Shown: positions 1 through 8,512, counted from the stretch's first letter. The stretch is 24,705 nt of DNA from PGZG01 sp040235405 (GCA_040235405.1 JBECKT010000091.1:1-24705); one strand, 5' to 3'. Numbers and translations are program-made. The notes: a model not told the origin generated them from the sequence alone.

Positions 1-86
1 GACCAGCCTCAGTCGAAGGGCTGATAATAGCAGTCAGCGCTGATCGGTAATGACCCGGACATACCCTGGGGGCTACCATTTAGCCC
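1..86. other. Left-edge non-coding or gene-end segment
   Basis: No gene is recognisable here. All three forward frames close within about 50 bases, so the segment could hold the last few codons of an upstream gene plus the leader of the HAD gene, but the residues are too few to identify. In Pseudomonas a similar HAD gene follows xerC; that cannot be tested from this sequence. Confidence 0.3.
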
Positions 87-794
87 ATGGCAGCGCTGAA
101 ACTGATCACTTTTGATCTGGACAACACCCTCTGGCCGGTGGATGAAGTGATCCGCCGGGCCGACCGGCGCTGTGCCGACTGGATTGCCGAGCGTTACCCG
201 GAAGCTGCGGCCCACATGAACCGCAATACCATGATCCGCATCCGCGACCAGCTGCTGCGCGACAAACCCGGCTATGTTCACAACCTGACCGCCCTGCGCC
301 GCGACGCACTGGCGCAGGGTTTTCGTGAAGCCGGCTACTGTACCAATGAGGCGGCCCAGCTGGCCGATCAGGGCTTCCGGGTTTTTCACGACGCCCGCAA
401 CGAAGTGGTGTTTTTCCCCGGCGCGCTGGAAATACTGGAAATGCTGGCCGACAGCTACCAGCTCGGTGCGCTCAGCAACGGCAACGCCGATCTGAAAAAA
501 ATCGGCATCCATGAGCTGTTTGATTTCCATCACTCGGCTGAATCGGTCGGCCGCCGCAAGCCGGAACCGGACATGTTTCTGGCGGCACTGAAATCCGCCG
601 GCGTGAGTGCCAATCAGGCGGTCCATGTGGGCGATCATCCTGAGGAAGATATTCACGCAGCCCGTCAGCAGGGCTTTCACGCCGTCTGGGCCAACCTGCT
701 TGATCAGCGCTGGCCGGATCATCTGGATCAGCATCCGCACCGCATTCACAACCTGCACGAACTGAGCGACCTGCTGGCGATGATTGATGACTGA
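87..794 (+). CDS. HAD-superfamily hydrolase (YjjG-like phosphatase)
   Basis: This 235-residue protein is probably a cytosolic phosphatase of the haloacid dehalogenase superfamily. The nucleophile motif DLDNT is at residues 10-14, with D10 the expected nucleophile and D12 the acid/base. The second motif (LSNGN) comes mid-protein, a lysine sits in the RRKPEPDMF stretch, and an acidic fourth motif reads VGDHPEEDI. These are the four HAD motifs in order. The cap region between motifs I and II is helical, as in the YjjG/L-2-haloacid dehalogenase-like subgroup. The substrate cannot be predicted; nucleotides or small phosphometabolites are typical. The gene overlaps the next one by 8 bases, suggesting co-translation. 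Confidence 0.85.
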   Translation: MAALKLITFDLDNTLWPVDEVIRRADRRCADWIAERYPEAAAHMNRNTMIRIRDQLLRDKPGYVHNLTALRRDALAQGFREAGYCTNEAAQLADQGFRVFHDARNEVVFFPGALEILEMLADSYQLGALSNGNADLKKIGIHELFDFHHSAESVGRRKPEPDMFLAALKSAGVSANQAVHVGDHPEEDIHAARQQGFHAVWANLLDQRWPDHLDQHPHRIHNLHELSDLLAMIDD

Positions 795-1140
795 TCCACG
801 CGCCCTGCACCTGTCGCGCATGCTTGATGATATCGAGGCGGAACTGCGCCTGATCGGCTGCTGGTCCGGACAGCCGCCGGAGGAGCAGGCCTTTGCCAGT
901 AGCATGCCGTTCTTCGCCGATCGCATGGGGTTCGAGGAATGGCTGCAATGGGTAATGGTGGCGCGCTTTCGTGCTCTCCTTGACGGCGCCCTGCCGTTGC
1001 CCGAGCGTTGCCAGATTGCCCCTATGGCGGAGGAAGCATTACAGCTTGCCGATCAGGACCTCAGCCGCCTGCTGGCCCTGCTGCGCGAACTCGACGCCTT
1101 GTTCAGCAACGATCAGGCCAGCAACGATCAGACACCCTGA
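787..1140 (+). CDS. YqcC family protein (DUF446)
   Basis: This small all-helical protein of 117 residues resembles YqcC. Family-like features are the N-terminal helix with HLSRMLDDIEAELR, the segment around PFFADRMGFEEWLQWV, and a leucine-rich C-terminal helix ending in LLALLRELDALF. In enterobacteria yqcC lies beside truC, but no pseudouridine synthase is present here. The function of the family is not established. I chose the ATG at 787; a TTG at 784 would add one residue. Either start lies inside the end of the HAD gene, so the two are probably translated from one message. Confidence 0.75.
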   Translation: MTDPRALHLSRMLDDIEAELRLIGCWSGQPPEEQAFASSMPFFADRMGFEEWLQWVMVARFRALLDGALPLPERCQIAPMAEEALQLADQDLSRLLALLRELDALFSNDQASNDQTP

Positions 1141-1150
1141 GTGACGCTTT

Positions 1151-1179
1151 TTGAGTCCCGCTGCGGCGAGGCGTACTAT
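1151..1179 (+). promoter_or_regulatory. Probable sigma70-type promoter of acnA
   Basis: A -35 like TTGAGT (1151-1156) and a -10 like TACTAT (1174-1179) are separated by exactly 17 bases, with acnA starting 36 bases downstream. A GGGAG ribosome-binding site precedes the ATG. Promoter assignment is by consensus only. Confidence 0.6.
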
Positions 1180-1214
1180 CAGATTCCCCTCACGGACCAG
1201 ACAGGGAGACAACC

Positions 1215-3950
1215 ATGACCACCTCCGCCTTTGGCAACGACAGTCTCGGCACCGCCGCCACGCTGGATGTTGACGGCCATCACTACCGCTACTTCTCTCT
1301 GCCGGCACTGGCGTCACAGGGCTGGGGCAGCCTTGATCGACTGCCATTTTCACTGAAAGTCCTGCTGGAAAACCTGCTGCGCTTTGAAGACGGTGCCAGT
1401 GTCAGCAAGGATGACATTCGCGCGCTGGTGAAATGGACCGAGACTCGCACATCCGACCGGGAAATCGCGTTCCGGCCGGCGCGGGTACTGATGCAGGATT
1501 TTACCGGCGTGCCCGGAGTGGTCGATCTCGCCGCGATGCGCGACGCCATTGCCGCAGCCGGCGGTGATGCACAGCGTATCAATCCGCTAACGCCGGTGGA
1601 TCTGGTCATTGACCACTCGGTGATGGTGGACCGCTTCGGCGATGAAGACGCCTTTGCTGACAACGTCAGCATCGAGTATGAACGTAACCGCGAACGCTAC
1701 CAGTTTCTGCGCTGGGGCCAGCAAGCCTTTCGCAATTTCCGCGTGGTACCACCGGGTACCGGCATTTGCCATCAGGTCAATCTGGAATATCTGGCCCGCA
1801 GCGTCTGGTCGGAAGAAAAAAATGGTGAACACTGGGCTTATCCCGACACCCTGGTCGGCACGGATTCCCACACCACCATGATCAATGCACTCGGCGTGCT
1901 TGGCTGGGGCGTCGGCGGCATCGAAGCGGAAGCGGCCATGCTCGGCCAACCGGTGTCGATGCTGATCCCGGAAGTGATCGGCTTTCGCCTGACCGGAAAA
2001 TTGCGCGAAGGCATCACTGCCACTGATCTGGTGCTGACCATCACCGAGATGTTGCGCAAGCGCGGCGTGGTTGGAAAATTCGTCGAGTTTTGCGGCGATG
2101 GCCTTGCCGATCTGTCACTGGCGGATCGCGCCACCATCGCCAACATGGCACCGGAGTATGGCGCCACTTGCGGCTTCTTCCCGATCGACGAACGCACCAT
2201 GGAGTACCTGACCCTGTCGGGCCGCGATGGCAGCACCATTGCACTGGTCGAAGCCTACAGCAAGGCACAGGGTCTGTGGCGTGAACCGGGCATGACAGAA
2301 CCGGTGTTTACTGACCTGCTGTCACTGGATCTTGATACCGTCGAGGCCAGCCTCGCCGGGCCGAAGCGGCCGCAGGATCGCGTGCCGTTGAGCAAGGTTG
2401 CGGCCACCTTTGCCCACCTGGAAAGCAAACAGATTCCGGTGCGCGATGTCGCCGCCATGCAAAGCGAAGGCGGCATTCAGCCGGAGGTGGCGCACACACC
2501 CGGCGAAGTCAGCATTGTCATTGAAGACCAGACCCATAGACTGCGCCACGGCGATGTCGTGATTGCCGCCATTACCTCCTGCACCAACACGTCCAATCCA
2601 TCGGTGATGCTGGCCGCCGGCCTGCTGGCAAAAAAAGCATTGGCAAAAGGCTTGCGGCGCAAACCCTGGGTGAAAACCTCGCTGGCGCCGGGCTCCAAGG
2701 TGGTCACCGATTATCTGGCCAAATCCGGCTTGCAAACCGATCTTGATGCACTCGGCTTCCAGCTGGTTGGTTATGGCTGCACCACCTGCATCGGTAACTC
2801 CGGGCCACTGCCAAACGTCATCGAGCATGCCATTCATGACGGCGACCTGATGGTTGCCTCGGTGCTCTCCGGCAACAGGAATTTCGAAGGCCGCGTCCAT
2901 CAGAGCGTGAAGACCAACTGGCTGGCCTCGCCACCGCTGGTGGTTGCCTACGCTCTGGCCGGCTCGGTCAAAATTGATCTGAGCAAGGACCCGATCTGCC
3001 GTGATCCGAATGGCAAGCCGGTTTACCTGCGCGACATCTGGCCAAGCAATGCGGAAGTCCAGGCAGCACTGAAAAATGTCACCGGCGAGATGTTCCGCAA
3101 CCAGTATGCCTCGGTATTTGACGGCGACGCAGACTGGCAGGCGATGCCGATTCCGAAGGCTGCCACCTATGAATGGAAAGATAATTCCACTTATATTCAG
3201 CACCCGCCGTACTTCCATGGTTTGACCAAAACACCACCGGCACTGACCGGTATCGGCGGTGCGCGCATTCTTGCGCTGTTCGGCGATTCGATCACCACCG
3301 ATCATATTTCACCGGCAGGCAGCATCAAACCTGACAGCCCTGCGGGCCATTACCTGCAAAGCCATGGCGTCGAACCAAAGGATTTCAATTCTTATGGCTC
3401 AAGACGCGGCAATCATGAAGTGATGATGCGCGGCACCTTCGCCAATATACGCATTAAAAATGAAATGGTGCCGGGCACGGAAGGCGGCATCACCAGGCAT
3501 ATGCCACAGGGGGAAGTGCTGCCGATTTATGGCGCCGCGATGCGCTATATCAAGGACGGTATTCCGACGGTGGTGATTGCCGGTAAGGAATACGGCACCG
3601 GTTCGTCACGCGACTGGGCCGCCAAGGGCACTAATTTGCTTGGTGTGCGGGCGGTGATTGCGGAGAGCTTCGAGAGGATTCATCGCTCGAATCTGATCGG
3701 CATGGGGGTGTTGCCATTACAGTTCCCCGACGGTGTTGACCGGTTGACATTAAAGCTCGATGGCAGCGAGGAAATCGACCTGCCGGATCTGCTCAATGAT
3801 CTGGTGCCGCACGGGGTGACCCGGGTGATCGTCCGGCGCGATGGCAAGGAACAATCCTTCGCCGCACTGGTGCGACTGGATACGGCGATGGAGTTGGAAT
3901 ATTTCCGCCATGGCGGGATTCTGCATTATGTGTTGCGGCAGATGATGTGA
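1215..3950 (+). CDS. acnA: Aconitate hydratase A (AcnA)
   Basis: This 911-residue enzyme interconverts citrate and isocitrate in the TCA and glyoxylate cycles, using a cytosolic [4Fe-4S] cluster. The three cluster ligands are visible: C456 in SCTNTS, then C522 and C525 in GYGCTTCIG. The C-terminal swivel domain carries GTGSSRDWAAKGT and the segment ERIHRSNLIGMGVLPLQF. Length and motif order match the AcnA/IRP1 type (E. coli AcnA is about 890 residues), not AcnB. The gene stands alone behind its own promoter. Its stop codon forms part of an inverted repeat and is followed by a REP pair. An AcnA fits the two-carbon flux from fatty-alcohol oxidation encoded downstream, but the gene is also housekeeping. 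Confidence 0.97.
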   Translation: MTTSAFGNDSLGTAATLDVDGHHYRYFSLPALASQGWGSLDRLPFSLKVLLENLLRFEDGASVSKDDIRALVKWTETRTSDREIAFRPARVLMQDFTGVPGVVDLAAMRDAIAAAGGDAQRINPLTPVDLVIDHSVMVDRFGDEDAFADNVSIEYERNRERYQFLRWGQQAFRNFRVVPPGTGICHQVNLEYLARSVWSEEKNGEHWAYPDTLVGTDSHTTMINALGVLGWGVGGIEAEAAMLGQPVSMLIPEVIGFRLTGKLREGITATDLVLTITEMLRKRGVVGKFVEFCGDGLADLSLADRATIANMAPEYGATCGFFPIDERTMEYLTLSGRDGSTIALVEAYSKAQGLWREPGMTEPVFTDLLSLDLDTVEASLAGPKRPQDRVPLSKVAATFAHLESKQIPVRDVAAMQSEGGIQPEVAHTPGEVSIVIEDQTHRLRHGDVVIAAITSCTNTSNPSVMLAAGLLAKKALAKGLRRKPWVKTSLAPGSKVVTDYLAKSGLQTDLDALGFQLVGYGCTTCIGNSGPLPNVIEHAIHDGDLMVASVLSGNRNFEGRVHQSVKTNWLASPPLVVAYALAGSVKIDLSKDPICRDPNGKPVYLRDIWPSNAEVQAALKNVTGEMFRNQYASVFDGDADWQAMPIPKAATYEWKDNSTYIQHPPYFHGLTKTPPALTGIGGARILALFGDSITTDHISPAGSIKPDSPAGHYLQSHGVEPKDFNSYGSRRGNHEVMMRGTFANIRIKNEMVPGTEGGITRHMPQGEVLPIYGAAMRYIKDGIPTVVIAGKEYGTGSSRDWAAKGTNLLGVRAVIAESFERIHRSNLIGMGVLPLQFPDGVDRLTLKLDGSEEIDLPDLLNDLVPHGVTRVIVRRDGKEQSFAALVRLDTAMELEYFRHGGILHYVLRQMM

Positions 3951-3972
3951 TTTTCAGGGAAGCCCTGAAAAT
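3950..3972 (+). terminator. Hairpin at the acnA stop codon
   Basis: A perfect 10-bp inverted repeat (ATTTTCAGGG, loop AAG, CCCTGAAAAT) begins at the last base of the acnA stop codon. It could stop transcription or protect the 3' end of the message. There is no separate U-tract beyond the stem, so classic intrinsic termination is uncertain. Confidence 0.5.
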
Positions 3973-3973
3973 C

Positions 3974-4037
3974 CGTAGGAGCGGTCGATCGACCGCGATA
4001 TGCTCAGAAAAATCGCGGCCGATGGGCCGCTCCTACG
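3974..4037. repeat. Inverted pair of REP-like elements (BIME)
   Basis: Two 26-base units face each other. The left unit (3974-3999) begins CGTAGGAGCGG and ends ACCGCGAT. The right unit (4012-4037) begins ATCGCGG and ends CCGCTCCTACG. Each unit also contains its own short internal stem (GCGGTC/GACCGC; GCGGCC/GGGCCGC). The GTAGGAGCGG head is the one seen in Pseudomonas-type REPs that are mobilised by RAYT transposases. No RAYT gene is in the window, and I saw no other copy in it. The pair lies between the convergent ends of acnA and laoR, a typical REP location. Confidence 0.8.
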
Positions 4038-4124
4038 ACAGATATGGCAGCTTTTCAAAGGCTTCTCAAATGTGAGACCAGAGAGGTTCACTGGCAAACC
4101 GCAATGCCGTCCGAAAAACAACAA

Positions 4125-4793
4125 TCAGGGCAACAACAACTCCAACGTATTGCCGGCACTGTAGCGCGCCTTCATCGCAGTCAAATGCTCCAGCGCCTCC
4201 CCTCGCAAGTACGGCGCCTCAAGGCAGACAATCTGGTAAATGCCCTGCCGTAGCAGGGTCCGGTCCAACTCCTCGTCGCGCCGCTCCGCCGGCACCATGC
4301 TGTGGACAAAGCCGGCCCATGACGCCGCCACCACCCAGGTATTCACCAGCAGCGCCTGCATCTCCTCATCGCCGACCTCGATCAGATTCGCCGCCCGCAG
4401 CCCTTCGTAAACCCGCAAGCCCTGCGCCAGACTGTGGCGAACAAAGTCGTTGTAGCTGGCGCGCAGGTGCTCGTCCTGATTAAGCAGGTGGGCCATGTCA
4501 CGGTGCAGGAAGCGGGTGCCCCACATGCTCTGCAGCAGAGACTCGAAATAGCCGACCTTGTCCTGCCATCTCAGGGGCCGGTCGGGCGGCACCTGCAAAA
4601 AAGCCTCCACCATGGCCTGATAACGCTCGAACAGGGCAAAGACGATGTCGCCCTTGTTGCGGAAGTGGTAGTACAGATTGCCCGGCGAGATGCCCAGCGC
4701 CTCGGCAATATGATTGGTGGTGACATTACGCTCGCCCAGCCGGTTGAACAGCTCGAGACTGGTGGCAAGGATGCGCTCTTTAGTGCTGGTCAT
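4125..4793 (-). CDS. laoR: TetR-family regulator LaoR-like
   Basis: This protein of about 222 residues has an N-terminal helix-turn-helix typical of TetR regulators, with recognition segment SPGNLYYHFRNKGDI, followed by a helical ligand-binding domain. It is divergent from laoC across 114 bases that contain an 18-bp palindrome. That arrangement, and the laoC-laoB-laoA order opposite, matches P. aeruginosa PA0367-PA0364. There LaoR represses long-chain alcohol oxidation genes; the effector is thought to be an alcohol- or acyl-derived molecule. I chose the ATG at 4793, which begins MTSTKERIL. A TTG at 4832 would add 13 residues that do not look like TetR sequence. Family assignment is sure; the Lao identity rests on gene order. 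Confidence 0.8.
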   Translation of the reverse strand: MTSTKERILATSLELFNRLGERNVTTNHIAEALGISPGNLYYHFRNKGDIVFALFERYQAMVEAFLQVPPDRPLRWQDKVGYFESLLQSMWGTRFLHRDMAHLLNQDEHLRASYNDFVRHSLAQGLRVYEGLRAANLIEVGDEEMQALLVNTWVVAASWAGFVHSMVPAERRDEELDRTLLRQGIYQIVCLEAPYLRGEALEHLTAMKARYSAGNTLELLLP

Positions 4794-4849
4794 ATCGAGC
4801 CAGAAATCCTGTTCAATGCGAGCCGGTCCCAACCGTCAGTCAGCAGGGA

Positions 4850-4878
4850 TTGACAGTTAGAGTAATTGCTCTAAAAAT
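4850..4878 (+). promoter_or_regulatory. laoC promoter
   Basis: A perfect -35 TTGACA (4850-4855) is followed after 16-17 bases by an A/T-rich -10 (TAAAAA or AAAAAT, 4872-4878). laoC starts 30 bases downstream behind AGGAG (4896-4900). The strong -35 and imperfect -10 suit a promoter held off by a repressor. Confidence 0.65.
4857..4874. promoter_or_regulatory. Putative LaoR operator (18-bp palindrome)
   Basis: TTAGAG-TAATTG-CTCTAA has perfect 6-bp arms and a near-symmetric centre. It fills the spacer of the laoC promoter and reaches into its -10. A TetR dimer bound here would block RNA polymerase. Being in the laoR-laoC divergent region, it could also control laoR. Symmetry and position are seen directly; binding by LaoR is inferred. 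Confidence 0.6.
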
Positions 4879-4907
4879 CGATCGTCAAGCACATCAGGAG
4901 AACAACC

Positions 4908-6350
4908 ATGGTCGCCGACGTCCAGGCTCTGTACAGCCAGAGCGAAGAAATCACCCGGATGGAGAAGGTATTCCAGGCCCAGAAAGCCGCCTTCAACCGC
5001 CACCCCTATCCGACTGCCGAAGAACGCATTGACCACCTGAACCGGCTGCGGCCGCTGCTGGTGAAGTATCAGGACGAGATCTGCGCCGCCCTGAACAGCG
5101 ACTTCGGTGGTCGTTCCGCGGATGAGACCAAGCTGGCCGAGATCATGACCAGCCTCGAAGGCATCAAGTACTACGCCAGGAACCTGCGCAAGTGGATGAA
5201 GCCGCAGAAGCGCAAGATTGGCGCCGCCCAGTGGCCCGGCGCCGCCATGGTGTCCTATCAGCCGGTTGGCGTGGTCGGCATTATTTCACCATGGAACTAC
5301 CCGATATACCTGGCCTTTGGCCCGTTGGCAGGGGCACTGGCCGCCGGCAACCGGGTCATGATCAAGATGAGCGAATCGACGCCGGCCAGCGGCGAGCTGG
5401 TGAAAAAAATGCTTGCCGAGGTCTACAGCGAAGATCACGTCGCCGTATTCAACGGCGAAGTGGACGCCGGCGTCGCCTTCTCAAAATTACCGTTTGATCA
5501 CCTGCTGTTTACCGGCGCCACCTCGATCGGGCGCCACGTGATGCGCGCGGCTGCCGAGAACCTGACGCCGGTGACGCTCGAGCTGGGCGGCAAAAGCCCC
5601 TGCATCGTCAGCGACAATTTTGCCATCCGCGATGCCGTGGAACGGATTGCGTTTGGCAAATGCTTCAACGCCGGCCAGACCTGTGTAGCACCGGATTACG
5701 TCATGCTGCCAAAAGGCAAGACCGACGAATTCGTTGCCGCTTTCAAAGCGCTGGTCACTCAGATGTATCCGACCATGGTCAACAACCCGGACCTGACCTC
5801 AGTGGTCAATGAGCGTCAGCACAAACGCCTGATCGGTTATCTGGAAGAGGCGCGCCAGAAAGGTGCGACACTGGTGGAAGTGAATCCGGCCGGCGAAGAC
5901 TTCAGCCAGTCGCGCAAGATTCCGTTCACCCTGGTAATGAATGTCAGTGACGACATGAAGATTGCCCAGGATGAAATATTCGGGCCGCTGATGATCGTGA
6001 TGGAATATGACTCGTTGCAGCAGGCCATGGACTACGTCAATGCCCGTCCGCGACCATTGGCGCTGTATTACTTTGACTGGGACACGAAACGCGCCCATCA
6101 GGTACTCAATAATACCCACTCCGGCTGTGCAGCCATTAACGACACCATGACCCAGGTTGGCGTCGACGACCTCCCGTTTGGTGGCGTCGGCCCATCCGGC
6201 ATGGGGCACTACCATGGTTTCGAAGGCTTCCTGACCTTCTCCAATACCAAGGGCGTGTTCCGTCGCGGTCGCATCAACCCGACCAAAAATATCCTGCCAC
6301 CGTTTGGTCGTGGCATACACAAGTTCATCTACAAATACCTGATGAAGTGA
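4908..6350 (+). CDS. laoC: Long-chain aldehyde dehydrogenase LaoC (coniferyl-aldehyde-dehydrogenase-like)
   Basis: This 480-residue NAD(P)-dependent aldehyde dehydrogenase would oxidise fatty aldehydes to fatty acids. The catalytic cysteine is C259 in FNAGQTC, and the general base E225 lies in PVTLELGGKSP. Other landmarks are PWNYPIYLAFGPLAGALAAGN in the cofactor domain and EIFGPLMIV near the C-terminal third. Length and motifs fit the class 3 ALDH/CalB group to which P. aeruginosa PA0366 (LaoC) belongs. It is the first gene of the divergent operon; the gap to laoB is 7 bases. The start is set by AGGAG seven bases upstream. The ALDH assignment is sure; long-chain aldehyde as substrate is inferred from the cluster. 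Confidence 0.88.
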   Translation: MVADVQALYSQSEEITRMEKVFQAQKAAFNRHPYPTAEERIDHLNRLRPLLVKYQDEICAALNSDFGGRSADETKLAEIMTSLEGIKYYARNLRKWMKPQKRKIGAAQWPGAAMVSYQPVGVVGIISPWNYPIYLAFGPLAGALAAGNRVMIKMSESTPASGELVKKMLAEVYSEDHVAVFNGEVDAGVAFSKLPFDHLLFTGATSIGRHVMRAAAENLTPVTLELGGKSPCIVSDNFAIRDAVERIAFGKCFNAGQTCVAPDYVMLPKGKTDEFVAAFKALVTQMYPTMVNNPDLTSVVNERQHKRLIGYLEEARQKGATLVEVNPAGEDFSQSRKIPFTLVMNVSDDMKIAQDEIFGPLMIVMEYDSLQQAMDYVNARPRPLALYYFDWDTKRAHQVLNNTHSGCAAINDTMTQVGVDDLPFGGVGPSGMGHYHGFEGFLTFSNTKGVFRRGRINPTKNILPPFGRGIHKFIYKYLMK

Positions 6351-6357
6351 GGCACGG

Positions 6358-6897
6358 ATGAACGAGTCCCTGACCCTTGGCCGGCGCGAGTTTCTTCGCG
6401 TCGGTTTTTTTGGTTCTGCCCTGCTTGCCGGCGGTGCCGGCGTTGCCTCATTGAGCGGCTGCAGTGCGCCGATGATCGCAGCGGACGGCTATCTGCATCT
6501 TCGTCCGGCCGACCTTGAACTGCTGACACCACTGGTCCCCGTGATTCTTGCCGGCGCGCTACCCAACGGAAAGGCTGACGTACAGCCTGCACTGCAACGC
6601 CTGGACACGCTATTTGATGGCCTCAATCAAGGCAGCCGCGATGCCCTGTTCAAGTTGTACGACGTACTGCAACTGGGCGCGTTCCGCTGGTGGGTAACGG
6701 ATGCCTGGGCGCATCCCGCATCACAGAGCAGTGAGGCGATCGACAGTGGCCTGGCCAAATGGAGCAGTAACCAGAACAGCTTTGCCCGTCTCGCTTTTAA
6801 CGGTTTGTGCCAACCTTTGACGATGGCCTGGTACACCGACCCCGAAATTGCCAAAACCACCGGTTACCCGGGCCCGCCGCGCAAGGTGAATGCATGA
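6358..6897 (+). CDS. laoB: LaoB-like Tat-exported lipoprotein
   Basis: This 179-residue protein has a twin-arginine signal (RREFLRVG, R9-R10), a hydrophobic stretch and a lipobox LSGC with C35 as the expected lipidated residue. It is therefore predicted to be folded, exported by Tat and lipid-anchored. The mature part is helical and resembles the small subunits that accompany GMC-type dehydrogenases (compare the gamma subunit of gluconate 2-dehydrogenase). It matches P. aeruginosa PA0365 (LaoB) in position. The stop overlaps the laoA start as ATGA, implying coupled translation and equal dosage. Partnership with LaoA is inferred from this coupling and family precedent. I know of no direct test of LaoB export in this organism. 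Confidence 0.75.
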   Translation: MNESLTLGRREFLRVGFFGSALLAGGAGVASLSGCSAPMIAADGYLHLRPADLELLTPLVPVILAGALPNGKADVQPALQRLDTLFDGLNQGSRDALFKLYDVLQLGAFRWWVTDAWAHPASQSSEAIDSGLAKWSSNQNSFARLAFNGLCQPLTMAWYTDPEIAKTTGYPGPPRKVNA

Positions 6898-8510
6898 ACG
6901 ATTTGTCAAAACTGGAAATCCGTGGCGTTATTGACCCATGGAAAGAAGGCATTGCTAACGGCTGGTCAGTGATCGATGCCTCGCAACTGCATGAAGATGC
7001 CGACCTCGAAGCCGATGTTGTCATCATCGGCTCCGGTGCCGGCGGTGGTGTCAGCGCCGAGATTCTCAGCCAATCCGGGCTGCGCGTGATCATCATTGAA
7101 GCGGCGCGACTGAAAAGCACCGACGAGTTCAACATGGACGAAGGCGAAGCCTATCGTGACCTGTATCAGGAGGGTGCCGCCCGAGCCTCCAAGGATGGCA
7201 GCGTTGCCATTTTGCAAGGCCGTGCCGTCGGCGGCACCACAGTGGTGAACTGGACCTCCAGCTTTCGCACCCCGGAGCAGACGCTGTCCTACTGGCAGAG
7301 CCAGTTCGGCGTCAAGGGATTAAGCCGTAGCGAGCTTGATCCCTGGTTCGGAAAGATGGAGCAGCGGCTGAAGATCAGCAAGTGGGCCATGCCCCCGAAT
7401 GCCAATAACAACGCACTGAAAACCGGTTGCGAAGCGCTTGGCTGGAGCTGGGGCGTGATTCCGCGCAACGTTGATGGCTGCTGGAATCTGGGCTACTGCG
7501 GCACCGGCTGCCCGACCAATGCCAAACAATCCATGCTGGTAACTACCCTGCCCTCGGCCATGCAGCACGGTGCCACGCTGGTGCATGGCGCCGAGGCGCG
7601 CACGCTGGAGCATGATGGCAAGCGGGTGAGCGCAGTGATCTGTCAGGCACTGGATGCGCGTCGCCGTCCGACCGGAAAAATGGTGCGCGTCCGGGCCAAG
7701 ACCATTGTTGCCGCCGGTGGTGGCATCAATACACCGGCGCTGCTGATGCGCGCCGGTGTGCCCGATCCGTACAAACGCCTCGGCAAGCGCACCTTCCTGC
7801 ATCCTACCACGCAGGCGCTGGGTGATTTCGAACAGCGCGTTGACGGCTACTATGGCGCGCCGCAATCGCTTTATTCCGATCAGTTCACCTGGCGCGACGG
7901 TGTCGACGGCGCTATCGGCTACAAGATGGAAGTGATGCCGACTCATCCGGGCCTGCTGATTTCGCTGATCGGCGGCTATGGCAGCAGAGCGCGGGCACTG
8001 GCGGAACGCCTGCCACATTACGCCGCAGCAATTGCCCTGACCCGTGACGGTTTCCACGAAGAAAGCCAGGGCGGCAATGTCGAGTTGAGCAAATACGGCG
8101 ATGCCGTGCTCGACTATACACTGAATGACTATGTGCTTGATGGCCTGCGCCACAGTCACCTGACCATGACGGAAATGCTGTTCGCTGCCGGTGCCCGAAG
8201 CGTGCGTCCGGGCCACAGTGACGCGCCGTTCTTCCGCAGCTGGCAGGAAGCGAAAAGCATAATCCCGACCCTGAAATACGCGCCCGGCCTGACCGGCGCC
8301 GGTAGCGCTCATGTCATGGGCGGCTGCACTATGGGTGCGGAGCAGAAGCTTTGCCTGACAGACAGTGATGGCCGCTATCACCATCTGGAGAACCTGTATG
8401 TGTTCGACGGCTCGGTGCTGCCGACCAGCCTCGGCGTCAACCCGCAGCTGACCATCTACAGCATCAGTGCCCGCAACGCCACCCGTCTGGCGACCACACT
8501 ACAGGCCTGA
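6894..8510 (+). CDS. laoA: GMC-family flavoprotein alcohol dehydrogenase LaoA
   Basis: This 538-residue GMC oxidoreductase probably oxidises long-chain alcohols to aldehydes, feeding LaoC. The FAD-binding Rossmann motif GSGAGGG is at residues 46-52, following ADVVII. Further GMC features are GRAVGGTTVVNW, the cysteine-bearing GYCGTGCPTNAKQ, and a C-terminal block (AHVMGGCTMG, then GVNPQLTIYSISARNA) that builds the active site. No signal peptide is present. I chose the ATG at 6894, which overlaps the laoB stop; in-frame codons farther upstream lie inside laoB. The same arrangement in P. aeruginosa (PA0364) was described as LaoA. The electron acceptor is not evident from sequence. Confidence 0.87.
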   Translation: MNDLSKLEIRGVIDPWKEGIANGWSVIDASQLHEDADLEADVVIIGSGAGGGVSAEILSQSGLRVIIIEAARLKSTDEFNMDEGEAYRDLYQEGAARASKDGSVAILQGRAVGGTTVVNWTSSFRTPEQTLSYWQSQFGVKGLSRSELDPWFGKMEQRLKISKWAMPPNANNNALKTGCEALGWSWGVIPRNVDGCWNLGYCGTGCPTNAKQSMLVTTLPSAMQHGATLVHGAEARTLEHDGKRVSAVICQALDARRRPTGKMVRVRAKTIVAAGGGINTPALLMRAGVPDPYKRLGKRTFLHPTTQALGDFEQRVDGYYGAPQSLYSDQFTWRDGVDGAIGYKMEVMPTHPGLLISLIGGYGSRARALAERLPHYAAAIALTRDGFHEESQGGNVELSKYGDAVLDYTLNDYVLDGLRHSHLTMTEMLFAAGARSVRPGHSDAPFFRSWQEAKSIIPTLKYAPGLTGAGSAHVMGGCTMGAEQKLCLTDSDGRYHHLENLYVFDGSVLPTSLGVNPQLTIYSISARNATRLATTLQA

Positions 8511-8512
8511 CC

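Noticed and set aside
9..926. Long minus-strand open frame opposite the HAD and YqcC genes
   Set aside because: It is antisense to two genes with clear family motifs. Its residues are a mirror of high-GC codon usage with no domain.
2322..3305. 327-codon minus-strand frame inside acnA
   Set aside because: AcnA is complete with all cluster cysteines on the plus strand; the antisense frame shows no recognisable motif.
4044..4253. Small plus-strand frame between acnA and laoR
   Set aside because: It mostly overlaps the 3' end of laoR in antisense and has no convincing ribosome-binding site or family signal.
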